This document shows positions 57,197-64,000 of a stretch of 64,000 nucleotides of DNA, in pieces. The DNA comes from Streptomyces cellostaticus (lineage in GTDB: Bacteria > Actinomycetota > Actinomycetes > Streptomycetales > Streptomycetaceae), in contig NZ_KQ948015.1 in NCBI RefSeq assembly GCF_001513965.1, forward strand, positions 763,551 through 827,550, read 5' to 3'. The notes under the pieces were generated by a model. It ran no database searches. It saw only the letters and a program-made list of their open reading frames with translations, and was not told the DNA's origin. The translations under genes and the position numbers were made by a program. Positions within the stretch are counted from its first letter, which is position 1. Each line of letters begins with the position of its first letter.

Positions 57197-57353
57197 GACG
57201 CTGCCGACGGCAGCGGTAGCCACGTGGCGGCTCGGCAGCGGCCACGCTGCGTCAGCGCCGCAGCGCCACTCACGGCCATGATGTCCAGCGGCCCCGGCGA
57301 GCGCCGGGTGAGGTCCGTCGCCTCGGCGCGGACCCGAGTGTCAGGGGAGGGGA

Positions 57354-57560
57354 TCATCCGCGAGCCTCCTCCGCCTTGGCGCTGCGGTGGGAACGGTACA
57401 GCTCCGAGACAAGTGGCAGCAGCGACACGACGACGATCAGCGCGACGATGGGCAGGAGATAGTGGTCCACGTTCGGAATGGACGAGCCCAGGGCATAGCC
57501 GGCCAGGGTGAGCCCCAGACTCCAGACCAGCCCCCCGACCGCCTGGCGCAAATCCGGGGC
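57354..57560 (-). pseudogene. DedA-family membrane protein, C-terminal fragment
   Basis: Frame RQAVGGLVWSLGLTLAGYALG, SSIPNVDHYLLPIVALIVVVSLLPLV, SELYRSHRSAKAEEARG, stop at 57354. This is the last two membrane segments of a DedA/VTT protein; the N-terminal two thirds are missing. DedA and PAP2 genes commonly sit together in actinobacteria, so this and the PAP2 remnant were probably one locus. Confidence 0.68.
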
Positions 57561-57881
57561 CCAGTGTGCAGTCGTTACGGTCCGTAGCTGTCGTTGTCGA
57601 TCTGGCGGTGAGGTCGATCTTGGTGGGCTGCACCGGTTCAGCCGCCGAGGCCGACAAGTGACGAAGGGGGCCTGCAAGGTCCGCGATCATTGTGTTTTCT
57701 GCGATTGCAGGTGCTTTGGCTGAGTTCGGTCAAGATGTGCTGAAATCCTGTGCGGGCTGCGGCTGGTGGGGCACACTCGGTCGCGGAGGGGGATCGCGTG
57801 CGGTGGGCCGTTGGCCGCCGTGGCGTTCCGAGGTGTCGCGCTGCCCTGGGGAGGGCGGTGGGCTGATCGGTGGGGGGATGT
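57561..57881. other. Junction region between DedA remnant and oxidoreductase
   Basis: About 320 bp with a short less GC-rich patch near 57690-57760. No gene supported. It should contain the promoter of the oxidoreductase. Confidence 0.4.
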
Positions 57882-59162
57882 GTGACGCAGTCGCTTCCGG
57901 GGCGGCACGCTGGTCACGAGCGGGCGGTCGGCGGGCGCGGAGGGCTTCCGGTGGTGGTGATCGGCGCCGGCCCGTACGGGTTGTCGGTGGCCGCTCATCT
58001 GCGGGCCGCCGGGGTCCCGGTGCGGATTTTCGGGGAGGTGATGGACAGTTGGCGGCATGCTATGGCGACGGGGATGTTCCTGAAGTCGACCCCGGACGCC
58101 ACCGACCTGTCCGCACCCGAGCCGGGCGGACGGCTGGCGGACTTCCGCAAGGTGCGCGGTGAGTCGGAGCTGACGGAACTGACGCCCATCCCGTGCGATG
58201 TGTTCGTGCGTTATGGGCAGTGGTTCCAGAAGCGGTACGTCGGTGACGTAGAGCCGGCCAAAGTCGCCGGCGTCGACCGGGACCCAGGCGCTCCCGGGTT
58301 CGTCGTGGGACTCGACGACGGCCGGCAGCTGACGGCGGCGGCCGTCGTGGTGGCGACCGGATTGAACGGACTGGCGTACCTACCGAAGGAGTTGCTGCGC
58401 CTCACGCCCGAGGGGCCGGCAGCTGGCGCCTTGGTGTCGCACACCAGCCACCACAGTGACCTGTCGCAGTATGCCGGACAGCGGATCGCGGTCATCGGAG
58501 GAGGCCAGTCGGCGCTGGAGAGCTCCGCACTGCTGCATGAGGCCGGAGCCCACGTTGAGGTGCTGGTGCGGGAGCGGCGCGTTTTGTGGGGGTCGGTTCC
58601 GCGGCTTGACCGGCCGTGGCCGCAGCGGCTGGCGCAGCCTGCTTCGCCCCTGGGGACGGGCTGGACACTCGCTGCGATCTGCGAGGCACCGGGCGGGGTA
58701 CGGCTGCTCCCCGCTGCCGCCCGGCTGCTGTTGTTCCGCCGGGCGCTGGGGCCCTCGGGGGGCTGGTGGCTGCGCGACCGGGTCGAGGGTGTCGTGCCGG
58801 TGCGCACCTCGTGCCGCGTTATCCGCGCCGAGGCGTCCGGCTCCACAGCCCGGCTGGAGATCACCAGGCCGGGTGGTTCGGAACGTCTGGTTGTCGACCA
58901 CGTGCTGGCCGCCACCGGCTACCGCCTCGACATCGACGCGCTCGCGTTCCTCGCCCCGGCGCTACGGCGCGGTATCGTCTGCGTGCCCCGATCCAAGGCA
59001 CCTCAGCTGAGCAGCACGTTCGAAACAACCGTGCCTGGGCTGTACATCACTGGTTCGCTTGCCGCCCCGATGTTCGGCCCCATGATGCGCTTCGTCGCCG
59101 GAACGGAGTACGCCGCGGCTCGCATTGCCCGCGATGCCTCCCGATGGGTCGTCGCTCCATGA
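57882..59162 (+). CDS. FAD/NAD(P)-binding oxidoreductase (flavin monooxygenase-like)
   Basis: About 426 residues. FAD site VVVIGAGPYGLSVAAHLRAAG near 25-45, NADPH site IAVIGGGQSALESSALLHEAG mid-protein, and ATGY motif VLAATGYRLDID near the end. Close to the lysine/ornithine N-monooxygenase and Baeyer-Villiger superfamily; MFLKSTPDATDLS is a flavin-monooxygenase-like segment. Start uncertain: GTG 57882 has GGGGGG upstream; GTG 57870 is an alternative. Substrate unknown. The Sua5-type gene starts 46 bp after its stop. Confidence 0.87.
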   Translation: MTQSLPGRHAGHERAVGGRGGLPVVVIGAGPYGLSVAAHLRAAGVPVRIFGEVMDSWRHAMATGMFLKSTPDATDLSAPEPGGRLADFRKVRGESELTELTPIPCDVFVRYGQWFQKRYVGDVEPAKVAGVDRDPGAPGFVVGLDDGRQLTAAAVVVATGLNGLAYLPKELLRLTPEGPAAGALVSHTSHHSDLSQYAGQRIAVIGGGQSALESSALLHEAGAHVEVLVRERRVLWGSVPRLDRPWPQRLAQPASPLGTGWTLAAICEAPGGVRLLPAAARLLLFRRALGPSGGWWLRDRVEGVVPVRTSCRVIRAEASGSTARLEITRPGGSERLVVDHVLAATGYRLDIDALAFLAPALRRGIVCVPRSKAPQLSSTFETTVPGLYITGSLAAPMFGPMMRFVAGTEYAAARIARDASRWVVAP

Positions 59163-59208
59163 GCCTGGACCAGTCTCCACGGAAAGAGAGGGGTGGAACG
59201 GTGGGAGT

Positions 59209-60195
59209 ATGGCCAGCGTGACGGCAAGTACCAGTGATATCGAGAAGGCGGCCGGCGTGCTGCGTGCCGGGGGCCTGGTGGCCCTCCCGACCGAGACCGT
59301 CTACGGTCTGGGCGCCGACGCCGAGGACCCCGCCGCTGTCGCGCGCATCTTCCAGGTCAAGGGGCGTCCGCCCTCCCATCCGCTGATCGTCCACATCGGC
59401 GGCGCGGAGCAGCTGGACGACTGGGTCCAGGAGGTGCCCGCGGCGGCGCGCCTGCTGGCCGAACACTTCTGGCCCGGACCCCTCACGCTGGTCCTGCGGC
59501 GAGGTTCCCGCGTACCCCTCGAAGCGACCGGTGGCCTTCAGACGGTGGCCGTGCGCGTGCCCGACCACCCGGTCGCACTCGCGCTGCTGTCGGCCTTCGG
59601 TGGCGGTGTCACGGCCCCGTCCGCCAACCGCTTCGGCTCGGTCAGCCCCACCACGGCGGACCATGTCCGTGCCGAGCTCGGCGACGGGGTCGACTTCGTG
59701 CTGGACGGGGGCCCCTGCGAGGTCGGCGTCGAGTCGACCATCGTCGACGCCACCGGCGGTGCCCCGAGCATTCTTCGGCCGGGCGGGGTGACGCGCGAGG
59801 ACCTCGAAGCGGTGCTGGGGTGCCCGATGGCGGTTCCCTCGTCGAGCCGTGTCCGGGTGCCGGGCCAGCATCCGTCGCACTACGCGCCGCGTGCGCGGGT
59901 CGTCCTGGTCGAGCCGGAGAAGGTCGTCGCCGAGGCGGAGCTAGCGCAGGAGCTGGGGCATCAGGTGGGTGTCTTTCTGCCCGACGGTTTGGCCGACACT
60001 GCGGTGAAGGTGCACGCCGTGGTGGCCCTCCCCGGTTCGCTGGCCGCCTATGCGCGCGGGCTGTACGGGTTCCTGCGAGAACTCGACCAGCAAGGGTGCG
60101 ATCTCATCATCGCGTCCTTGCCGGTGGAGGAGGGGCTGGGACTGGCGATCGCCAACCGGCTCCGCCGCGCCGCTGGACCCCGGCCCATCGCGTGA
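59209..60195 (+). CDS. L-threonylcarbamoyladenylate synthase, Sua5-type TsaC
   Basis: 328 residues. The N-terminal YrdC domain (about 10-200) has LVALPTETVYGLGADA, KGRPPSHPLIVH, WPGPLTLVLRR and APSANRFGSVSPT. The C-terminal Sua5 domain begins at the linker PGQHPSHYAPRA. It makes threonylcarbamoyl-AMP, the substrate that TsaD loads onto tRNA. Streptomyces usually has a separate housekeeping TsaC, so this is likely a paralogue; its co-occurrence here with a second TsaD is notable. ATG at 59209, GAGAGGGG region upstream. Confidence 0.9.
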   Translation: MASVTASTSDIEKAAGVLRAGGLVALPTETVYGLGADAEDPAAVARIFQVKGRPPSHPLIVHIGGAEQLDDWVQEVPAAARLLAEHFWPGPLTLVLRRGSRVPLEATGGLQTVAVRVPDHPVALALLSAFGGGVTAPSANRFGSVSPTTADHVRAELGDGVDFVLDGGPCEVGVESTIVDATGGAPSILRPGGVTREDLEAVLGCPMAVPSSSRVRVPGQHPSHYAPRARVVLVEPEKVVAEAELAQELGHQVGVFLPDGLADTAVKVHAVVALPGSLAAYARGLYGFLRELDQQGCDLIIASLPVEEGLGLAIANRLRRAAGPRPIA

Positions 60196-60222
60196 ACAAC
60201 ACAGACGCCACGCTCTTACTGC

Positions 60223-60417
60223 TCAGCGGGCACGGGGGCCGGGCGGATTCGTGGGTGATTCGACTGAGCACCCAGTGGTCTGGCAGGCCGGGCACAGCTC
60301 GTGCCGCCCCTCGTCGGTGACAACCGTTCCCCATCCCCGGCACACGTCACAGCCCGCGGCCCGCGCCGGGTCGGCGCGAGGGACGGCGCTGGGCGCGCGG
60401 TCGCCTCCGTGAGCCAT
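60223..60417 (-). CDS. Small zinc-ribbon protein (64 aa)
   Basis: 64 residues with CDVCRGWGTVVTDEGRHELCPACQ: two CxxC knuckles, the first shaped like a DnaJ CxxCxGxG unit. A GGAGGG ribosome-binding site precedes the ATG at 60417. It probably binds one zinc ion; role unknown. Convergent with the Sua5-type gene. Confidence 0.65.
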   Translation of the reverse strand: MAHGGDRAPSAVPRADPARAAGCDVCRGWGTVVTDEGRHELCPACQTTGCSVESPTNPPGPRAR

Positions 60418-60538
60418 GACTGCCCTCCACGGGTGATCATGCGATGAACCCGATGGGTTCCTCATCCACGTATACGGGAGTCCTCCGACCACGGCAAACT
60501 CCCGCTGAGCAGCCACGGCGCGGCTCCGGCGGGGGCCG

Positions 60539-61180
60539 TCAGGACGCGGCGGGGACCGCCGCGTCGAGGCCGCGGGAAGCGACGAGCTGTGCACTGCCGT
60601 CAGCCAGGCGGTAGCACAGGCCCACCACGGCGGCCTGGCCGGCGGCGACCTTCTCGGCCAGGAGCCGGGAGCGGTCCAGCAGCAGGTCGACGGTGTGCCT
60701 TATGTGCTCGGCGAGGATCTCCTCGGGCTCGACCTGTCCGGCGGCCCGTGCTGCCAGCACGCTGGGCGTCACACGCTCGACGACATCCCGGATGTATCCG
60801 GCCGGGGTCATGCCGTCCTCAAGGGCGGCGCAGGCCGCGCCGACCGCGCCGCACGAGTCGTGGCCGAGGACCACGACCAGCGGGCAGCCCAGGACATCCA
60901 CGCCGTACTCGATGCTGCCCAGCACCTCCGGGCCCACGACGTGGCCTGCGGTGCGCACGACGAACAGGTCGCCCAGCCCGCGGTCGAAGATGATCTCGGC
61001 GGCGAGCCGGGAGTCGGAGCACCCGAACAGGACGGCGAAGGGCTGCTGGGACGGTGCGATCTCGGCGCGGCGGGTGGCGTCCTGGTTGGGGTGCTCGAGG
61101 GCGCCGGCGACGAAGCGCTGGTTACCGGCCAGCAGCAGCTCGAAGGCGTCGCGGGGCGTCGGGGTCTTGATCTCGGTCAT
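60539..61180 (-). CDS. Beta-carbonic anhydrase
   Basis: 213 residues. Zinc ligands and catalytic dyad are intact: CSDSR (Cys, Asp-Arg) and VVVLGHDSCGAVGA (His-x2-Cys). FVVRTAGHV is conserved in the family. Interconverts CO2 and bicarbonate in the cytoplasm. ATG at 61180. Its promoter side abuts the IS110 fragment at 61247. Confidence 0.94.
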   Translation of the reverse strand: MTEIKTPTPRDAFELLLAGNQRFVAGALEHPNQDATRRAEIAPSQQPFAVLFGCSDSRLAAEIIFDRGLGDLFVVRTAGHVVGPEVLGSIEYGVDVLGCPLVVVLGHDSCGAVGAACAALEDGMTPAGYIRDVVERVTPSVLAARAAGQVEPEEILAEHIRHTVDLLLDRSRLLAEKVAAGQAAVVGLCYRLADGSAQLVASRGLDAAVPAAS

Positions 61181-61246
61181 GACCGCAGCCTACGAGCCGG
61201 ATCGTTCGTTGGCAGTGCGTGGATGCTCACAACGCTGACACGGACG

Positions 61247-61580
61247 CCCCTATAACGGGGGGTCGGTAGAGGCCGTCCTGACCAGGTTGAAGACCTCGCG
61301 GGCGGCATATCGCTTGAGGCATCGGATGATCTCACGCCGGGTCTTGCCCTCCTGGGTGCGGCGTTCGTAGTACGCCTGGGTGCGGGGGTCGACGCGCAGC
61401 CGGGTGAAGACGATGCGGTGCAGAGCGGCATTCGCCTGCCGGTCGCCGCCGTGGTTGAGCCGCCGTGAGCTCCGACCGCCCGAGGAGTACTCGAGGGGGC
61501 TTACTCCGCACAGCGCGGCGAAAGACGCCTCGGTGCTCAGCCGCTCGGGATTGTCGCCCATGGTGATCAGGAGCGTGACA
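61247..61580 (-). mobile_element. IS110-family remnant (transposase C-terminal part)
   Basis: Last about 103 codons of an IS110 transposase (ASFAALCGVSPLEYSSGGRS ... REIIRCLKRYAAREVF), close in sequence to the copy at 55854. Similarity to that copy stops abruptly at about 61580 (after the shared GTGATCAGGAG...GTGAC). The shared 3' edge GCCCCTATAACGGGG is at 61247. A 5'-deleted element; not autonomous. Confidence 0.78.
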
Positions 61581-61582
61581 TC

Positions 61583-61935
61583 GGAGTCCAGGTCGTGCGG
61601 ACGCGGTGTGGCCGGGCGGGGCGCCGCCAGAGTCGGGCGCTGTCACGGGCGACGTCCGCGGCGACCTCGATGACGACGTCGGGCTGCACCAAGTGCAGCG
61701 CGCGCTGGGCTCCCCACCCTGCCGAGAACGTCCACCTCGTCTACGGATGCGCGCCCCAAGGCGGGGTCAGTTGGTCGGCCAAGGCACGGCCGACGGCTTG
61801 CGACAGTGTGGTGCCGTGGTGCTGCGGCCGACGAACTACAGGCGGCCCGCGGTGTCGTACCGGGTCAGCCACAGCGGATGTACCCAGGCAGGAGTGCCCC
61901 TGGCCGTGGACACCGCTGGTGCTCGGTAGGCGTCC
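61583..61935 (-). pseudogene. ATP-dependent DNA ligase, C-terminal remnant
   Basis: Minus strand, pieced from two frames: LWLTRYDTAGRL (stop), FVGRSTT, then GTTLSQAVGRALADQLTPPWGAHP (stop) and RWTFSAGWGAQRALHLVQPDVVIEVAADVARDSARLWRRPARPHRVR. This is the OB-fold end of an actinobacterial ATP-dependent ligase. It has two in-frame TAGs and one frameshift, and ends exactly at the IS110 fragment. The nucleotidyltransferase part is missing. Confidence 0.68.
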
Positions 61936-62045
61936 GACCGGGTGGACCACACGCAGGTCCACGGACCGTCACTCCGGGGTGGGGCAATGTCTGCTGGACG
62001 GGCCGGACCCGGCCCTGACACGACCCAGCGAGAGGCGGATACACG

Positions 62046-62603
62046 ATGGGGCATGGCGGAAATGTGCTCGAGGAGTTGATGGCCGACCACCGGGAGGTCG
62101 AGGAGTTCTTCGGCCGGATCGAAGCTATGACCAGGGGGCAGGAGCTGCGTGATCTCGTGGATGAGGTCACCATCGAGCTGGTGCGGCACTCGGTCGCCGA
62201 GGAGGAGTACCTGTATCCGGCGGTGCGCGAGTACATCGATGGCGGTGACCGGCTCGCGGACAAGGAGATCGCGGATCACGGCCGGGTCGAGAAGCTCCTC
62301 AAGCAGCTGGAGAAGACGGGCGCAGACGACTCCCAGATGATGTTGCTGCTGCAGCAGCTCATGGACGAGGTGACCGCCCACGTCCAGGACGAGGAGGACA
62401 ACCTCTTCCCCATGCTGCGCCAGGCGTGTTCCCCCGAGGTGCTCGACGATCTCGGGGACAAGGTCCGCCGGGCCAAGGCCATCGCCCCGACTCGTCCGCA
62501 CCCCTCCGCCCCCGACACCCCGCCCGCGAACAAGCTCCTTGCCCCGGGCGTCGGCCTGGTGGACCGGGCCCGCGACCTCATCACCGGCCGCGGCAGGTCC
62601 TGA
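62046..62603 (+). CDS. Hemerythrin HHE-domain protein
   Basis: 185 residues. Iron-binding pattern across four helices: ADHREVEEFFGRIE, VRHSVAEEEYLYPAV, ADHGRVEKLLKQLE and AHVQDEEDNLFPML. A Pro-rich linker and a short tail follow. The family binds a di-iron centre and senses or stores oxygen or NO, or protects against oxidants. ATG at 62046. Stands alone on its strand. Confidence 0.9.
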   Translation: MGHGGNVLEELMADHREVEEFFGRIEAMTRGQELRDLVDEVTIELVRHSVAEEEYLYPAVREYIDGGDRLADKEIADHGRVEKLLKQLEKTGADDSQMMLLLQQLMDEVTAHVQDEEDNLFPMLRQACSPEVLDDLGDKVRRAKAIAPTRPHPSAPDTPPANKLLAPGVGLVDRARDLITGRGRS

Positions 62604-63146
62604 CCCCGCAGCGCCGCTCGCGGGCGGGACGGGCTCCGGGGCGGGCCGCACTCGTTTGGTCCGCCCTGGAGCCGATGTGGTTTTCCCTCTTCCAGACCGG
62701 CTGCCAACGCTGGCGCGCCACGAGCGGGGCGGCGCGGCTCCGCGAAACAGCTACGCGGGAGCGATCAGCTTGACGCTGGCGATACCCGTCTCCGGCTCCC
62801 TCTCGAGGAGTAAGTGCGGGAGTTGTGGATCGCTGGACTTCGACGTTCCGGGCTGAGTTGCGAGCGAGGCTACTGGTGGCGCACCGTGGAACAAGCTGGG
62901 TTGGGTCTCGATGGCCTTGAAGCCTGATCAGGCGCTGCTGAGCCGGAAGCGATCAGGCCGTGACTGTGCACCTCCTGGGCAACCCGCGCGTCGTAGGCGT
63001 TCAGGACGGCATTGGTGTTCTCCTCGGACCAGGCACAGATCGCGTGTCCTCGAGACTGTAGCCGTCTTGGTTCACCGATGGGGGGCTCCGATGCGATTGT
63101 GTGCGCGGGGGTGCCTTCAGAATCCGAACCGATGAGAGGGGATGTC
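62604..63146. other. Intergenic region of about 540 bp, no supported gene
   Basis: Frames here are short and without ribosome-binding sites. A minus-strand frame (62870-63280) has CAWSEENTNAVLNAYDARVAQ but resembles nothing I recognise. Confidence 0.4.
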
Positions 63147-63311
63147 ATGAGTACCTCCGAAGAGAACGACACCCCGCAGGTTGACGAGGAGACGAGGAAG
63201 CGGTCCGCGGAGCAGCGGAACATCACCGCGCCCACCCCGCCGGACGTGCGGGCCAAGGGCGAGGACGACGACGAACCCAAGCCTCCGCCAGCCGAGACTC
63301 AAACCCCGTAG
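63147..63311 (+). CDS. Small acidic disordered protein (54 aa)
   Basis: 54 residues, STSEENDTPQVDEETRKRSAEQR ... KGEDDDEPKPPPAETQTP, rich in Glu, Asp, Pro and Thr, no hydrophobic segment. GAGAGGGG lies 5 bases before the ATG at 63147. Probably real because of the RBS and amino-acid composition unlike GC noise; function unknown. Confidence 0.55.
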   Translation: MSTSEENDTPQVDEETRKRSAEQRNITAPTPPDVRAKGEDDDEPKPPPAETQTP

Positions 63312-63801
63312 AGCGCGGCGGACGCTCACGGTGATGGCGCCTGCCGCTGAATGGGCGCGCCCAGCAGGGGGCGCTGAACACGCCCGGCGGCGCAACGCCC
63401 AGGCGAACCCCGGCGTCAGGCACCGAGTCCAGCTGTCCTCCGGGCTGCTGCCCGTCATCTGCGCTCATGCGTCACATGCTGTGAATGCCTGCACCCTCAG
63501 CGTTCAGTGTGGGTGTGGACGCGCGGCCCGCGACGGGCCATCCCGATCATATGGCGCAGATGCCGGTCGGCGGCGCAGCATCGCCGGAGCGCGGCAACGG
63601 CGGGCCGGGGCTGTCCTCGGGCGTTCGGTACTCCGCGTGCGGCTGCTGGCATCGAAGCCCAGACCAGGAAGGGGCGGAGTGATCAGAGCGGCTACTGGCC
63701 GCCGCTTCATTCGGATCCTCCGCCCGAGCGGTGTGGAGCCCTTGTTGGCTGACACCCACCAGGCGGAGCATCCGCTCGGCGGCCCTGTGAGGGGAAATCC
63801 G
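63312..63801. other. Intergenic region of about 490 bp, no supported gene
   Basis: Only GC-noise frames between two very small genes. Confidence 0.4.
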
Positions 63802-63978
63802 ATGAATGATGTACCCAAGATCGCTCTTGCCGCCGGAGTTCTCGGCGGGTACGTCCTCGGCCGGACGAAGAAGGCGCGGGTCGCCTTCGCCGCAGCGACC
63901 TACCTGGCCGGCCGCCGGTTCGGTCTGGAACCACAGCAGCTGCTGGCGGAAGGGATCAAGAGGCAGGCGCGCCGGTGA
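63802..63978 (+). CDS. Small glycine-hinged membrane-like protein (58 aa)
   Basis: 58 residues: NDVPKIALAAGVLGGYVLGRTKKARVAFAAATYLAGRRFG then LEPQQLLAEGIKRQARR. Two short hydrophobic/Gly stretches suggest membrane or self association. GAGGGGAAA upstream of the ATG. I recall similar proteins at the head of Streptomyces gas-vesicle loci, but the rest of such a locus would be outside the window, so this is only a lead. Confidence 0.55.
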   Translation: MNDVPKIALAAGVLGGYVLGRTKKARVAFAAATYLAGRRFGLEPQQLLAEGIKRQARR

Positions 63979-64000
63979 TCGTCAATGCCGCAGTGCGTGT

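Noticed and set aside
62870..63280. Minus-strand 136-codon frame
   Set aside because: No recognisable domain and it overlaps the better supported small gene at 63147-63311.

Overview
The window is high-GC, densely coded actinobacterial DNA and is almost certainly from a Streptomyces or close relative. The evidence is strong G/C third positions, GTG starts, 4-bp ATGA/GTGA overlaps, a Streptomyces-type cobalamin cluster, Pls/PosA-type NRPS, many OmpR-type two-component systems and IS110 remnants. I saw no rRNA, tRNA or CRISPR. All calls are from reading the sequence; no database search was run.

Region 1 (1-6.7 kb) looks like nickel homeostasis. It holds a Nik/Dpp-type ABC importer (substrate-binding protein cut by the window edge, two permeases, two ATPases), a frameshifted GNAT gene, an Fe-type superoxide dismutase and a divergent Fur-family regulator. 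Region 2 (6.7-19.7 kb) is the aerobic-type cobalamin (corrin ring) cluster. cobN sits behind a B12 riboswitch; cobG-cobH-cobIJ, cbiD, cobK, cobL-cobM and a NiCoT nickel/cobalt permease surround it. Palindromes with TTATTGC arms, resembling Nur/Fur boxes, occur at sodF, at the 3' end of cobN, and upstream of region 3.

Region 3 (19.8-23.4 kb) is a second-copy translation operon: a tsaD paralogue, a GNAT protein, and a broken, truncated alaS. Region 4 (23.5-32.7 kb) has a small secreted protein with a two-component system, then a surface/secreted cluster: Ig-like secreted protein, beta-propeller lipoprotein, membrane esterase and DUF998 protein. This cluster has lost pieces, leaving polysaccharide deacetylase and TetR fragments. 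Region 5 (31.9-39.6 kb) has an orphan response regulator, an FtsX/MacB-type exporter with two ATPases, a lipoprotein and a complete two-component system.

Region 6 (39.7-46.8 kb) is the most unusual metabolic locus. It holds a short charged protein, a phosphopantetheinyl transferase, a BPL-N/amidotransferase-like protein, a 1343-aa Pls/PosA-type single-module NRPS (the family that makes cationic homo-poly-amino acids) and a divergent sensor kinase. Direct repeats of CTGAGAG at an 11-bp step occur upstream of this cluster's genes, upstream of the region 5 regulator, and again at 51.8 kb, suggesting one response-regulator regulon.

Region 7 (46.9-55.2 kb) has a PAP2 phosphatase behind a BlaI/MecI-like double operator, two DUF347 membrane proteins (one beside a two-component system), a BASS-type transporter, and an Ig-like protein translationally coupled to a deacetylase. 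Region 8 (55.2-64 kb) is a patchwork: an IS110 copy that cuts a PAP2 gene, a DedA remnant, an FAD oxidoreductase, a Sua5/TsaC protein, a zinc-ribbon protein, a beta-carbonic anhydrase, an IS110 fragment abutting a dead ATP-dependent DNA ligase, a hemerythrin-domain protein and two very small proteins.
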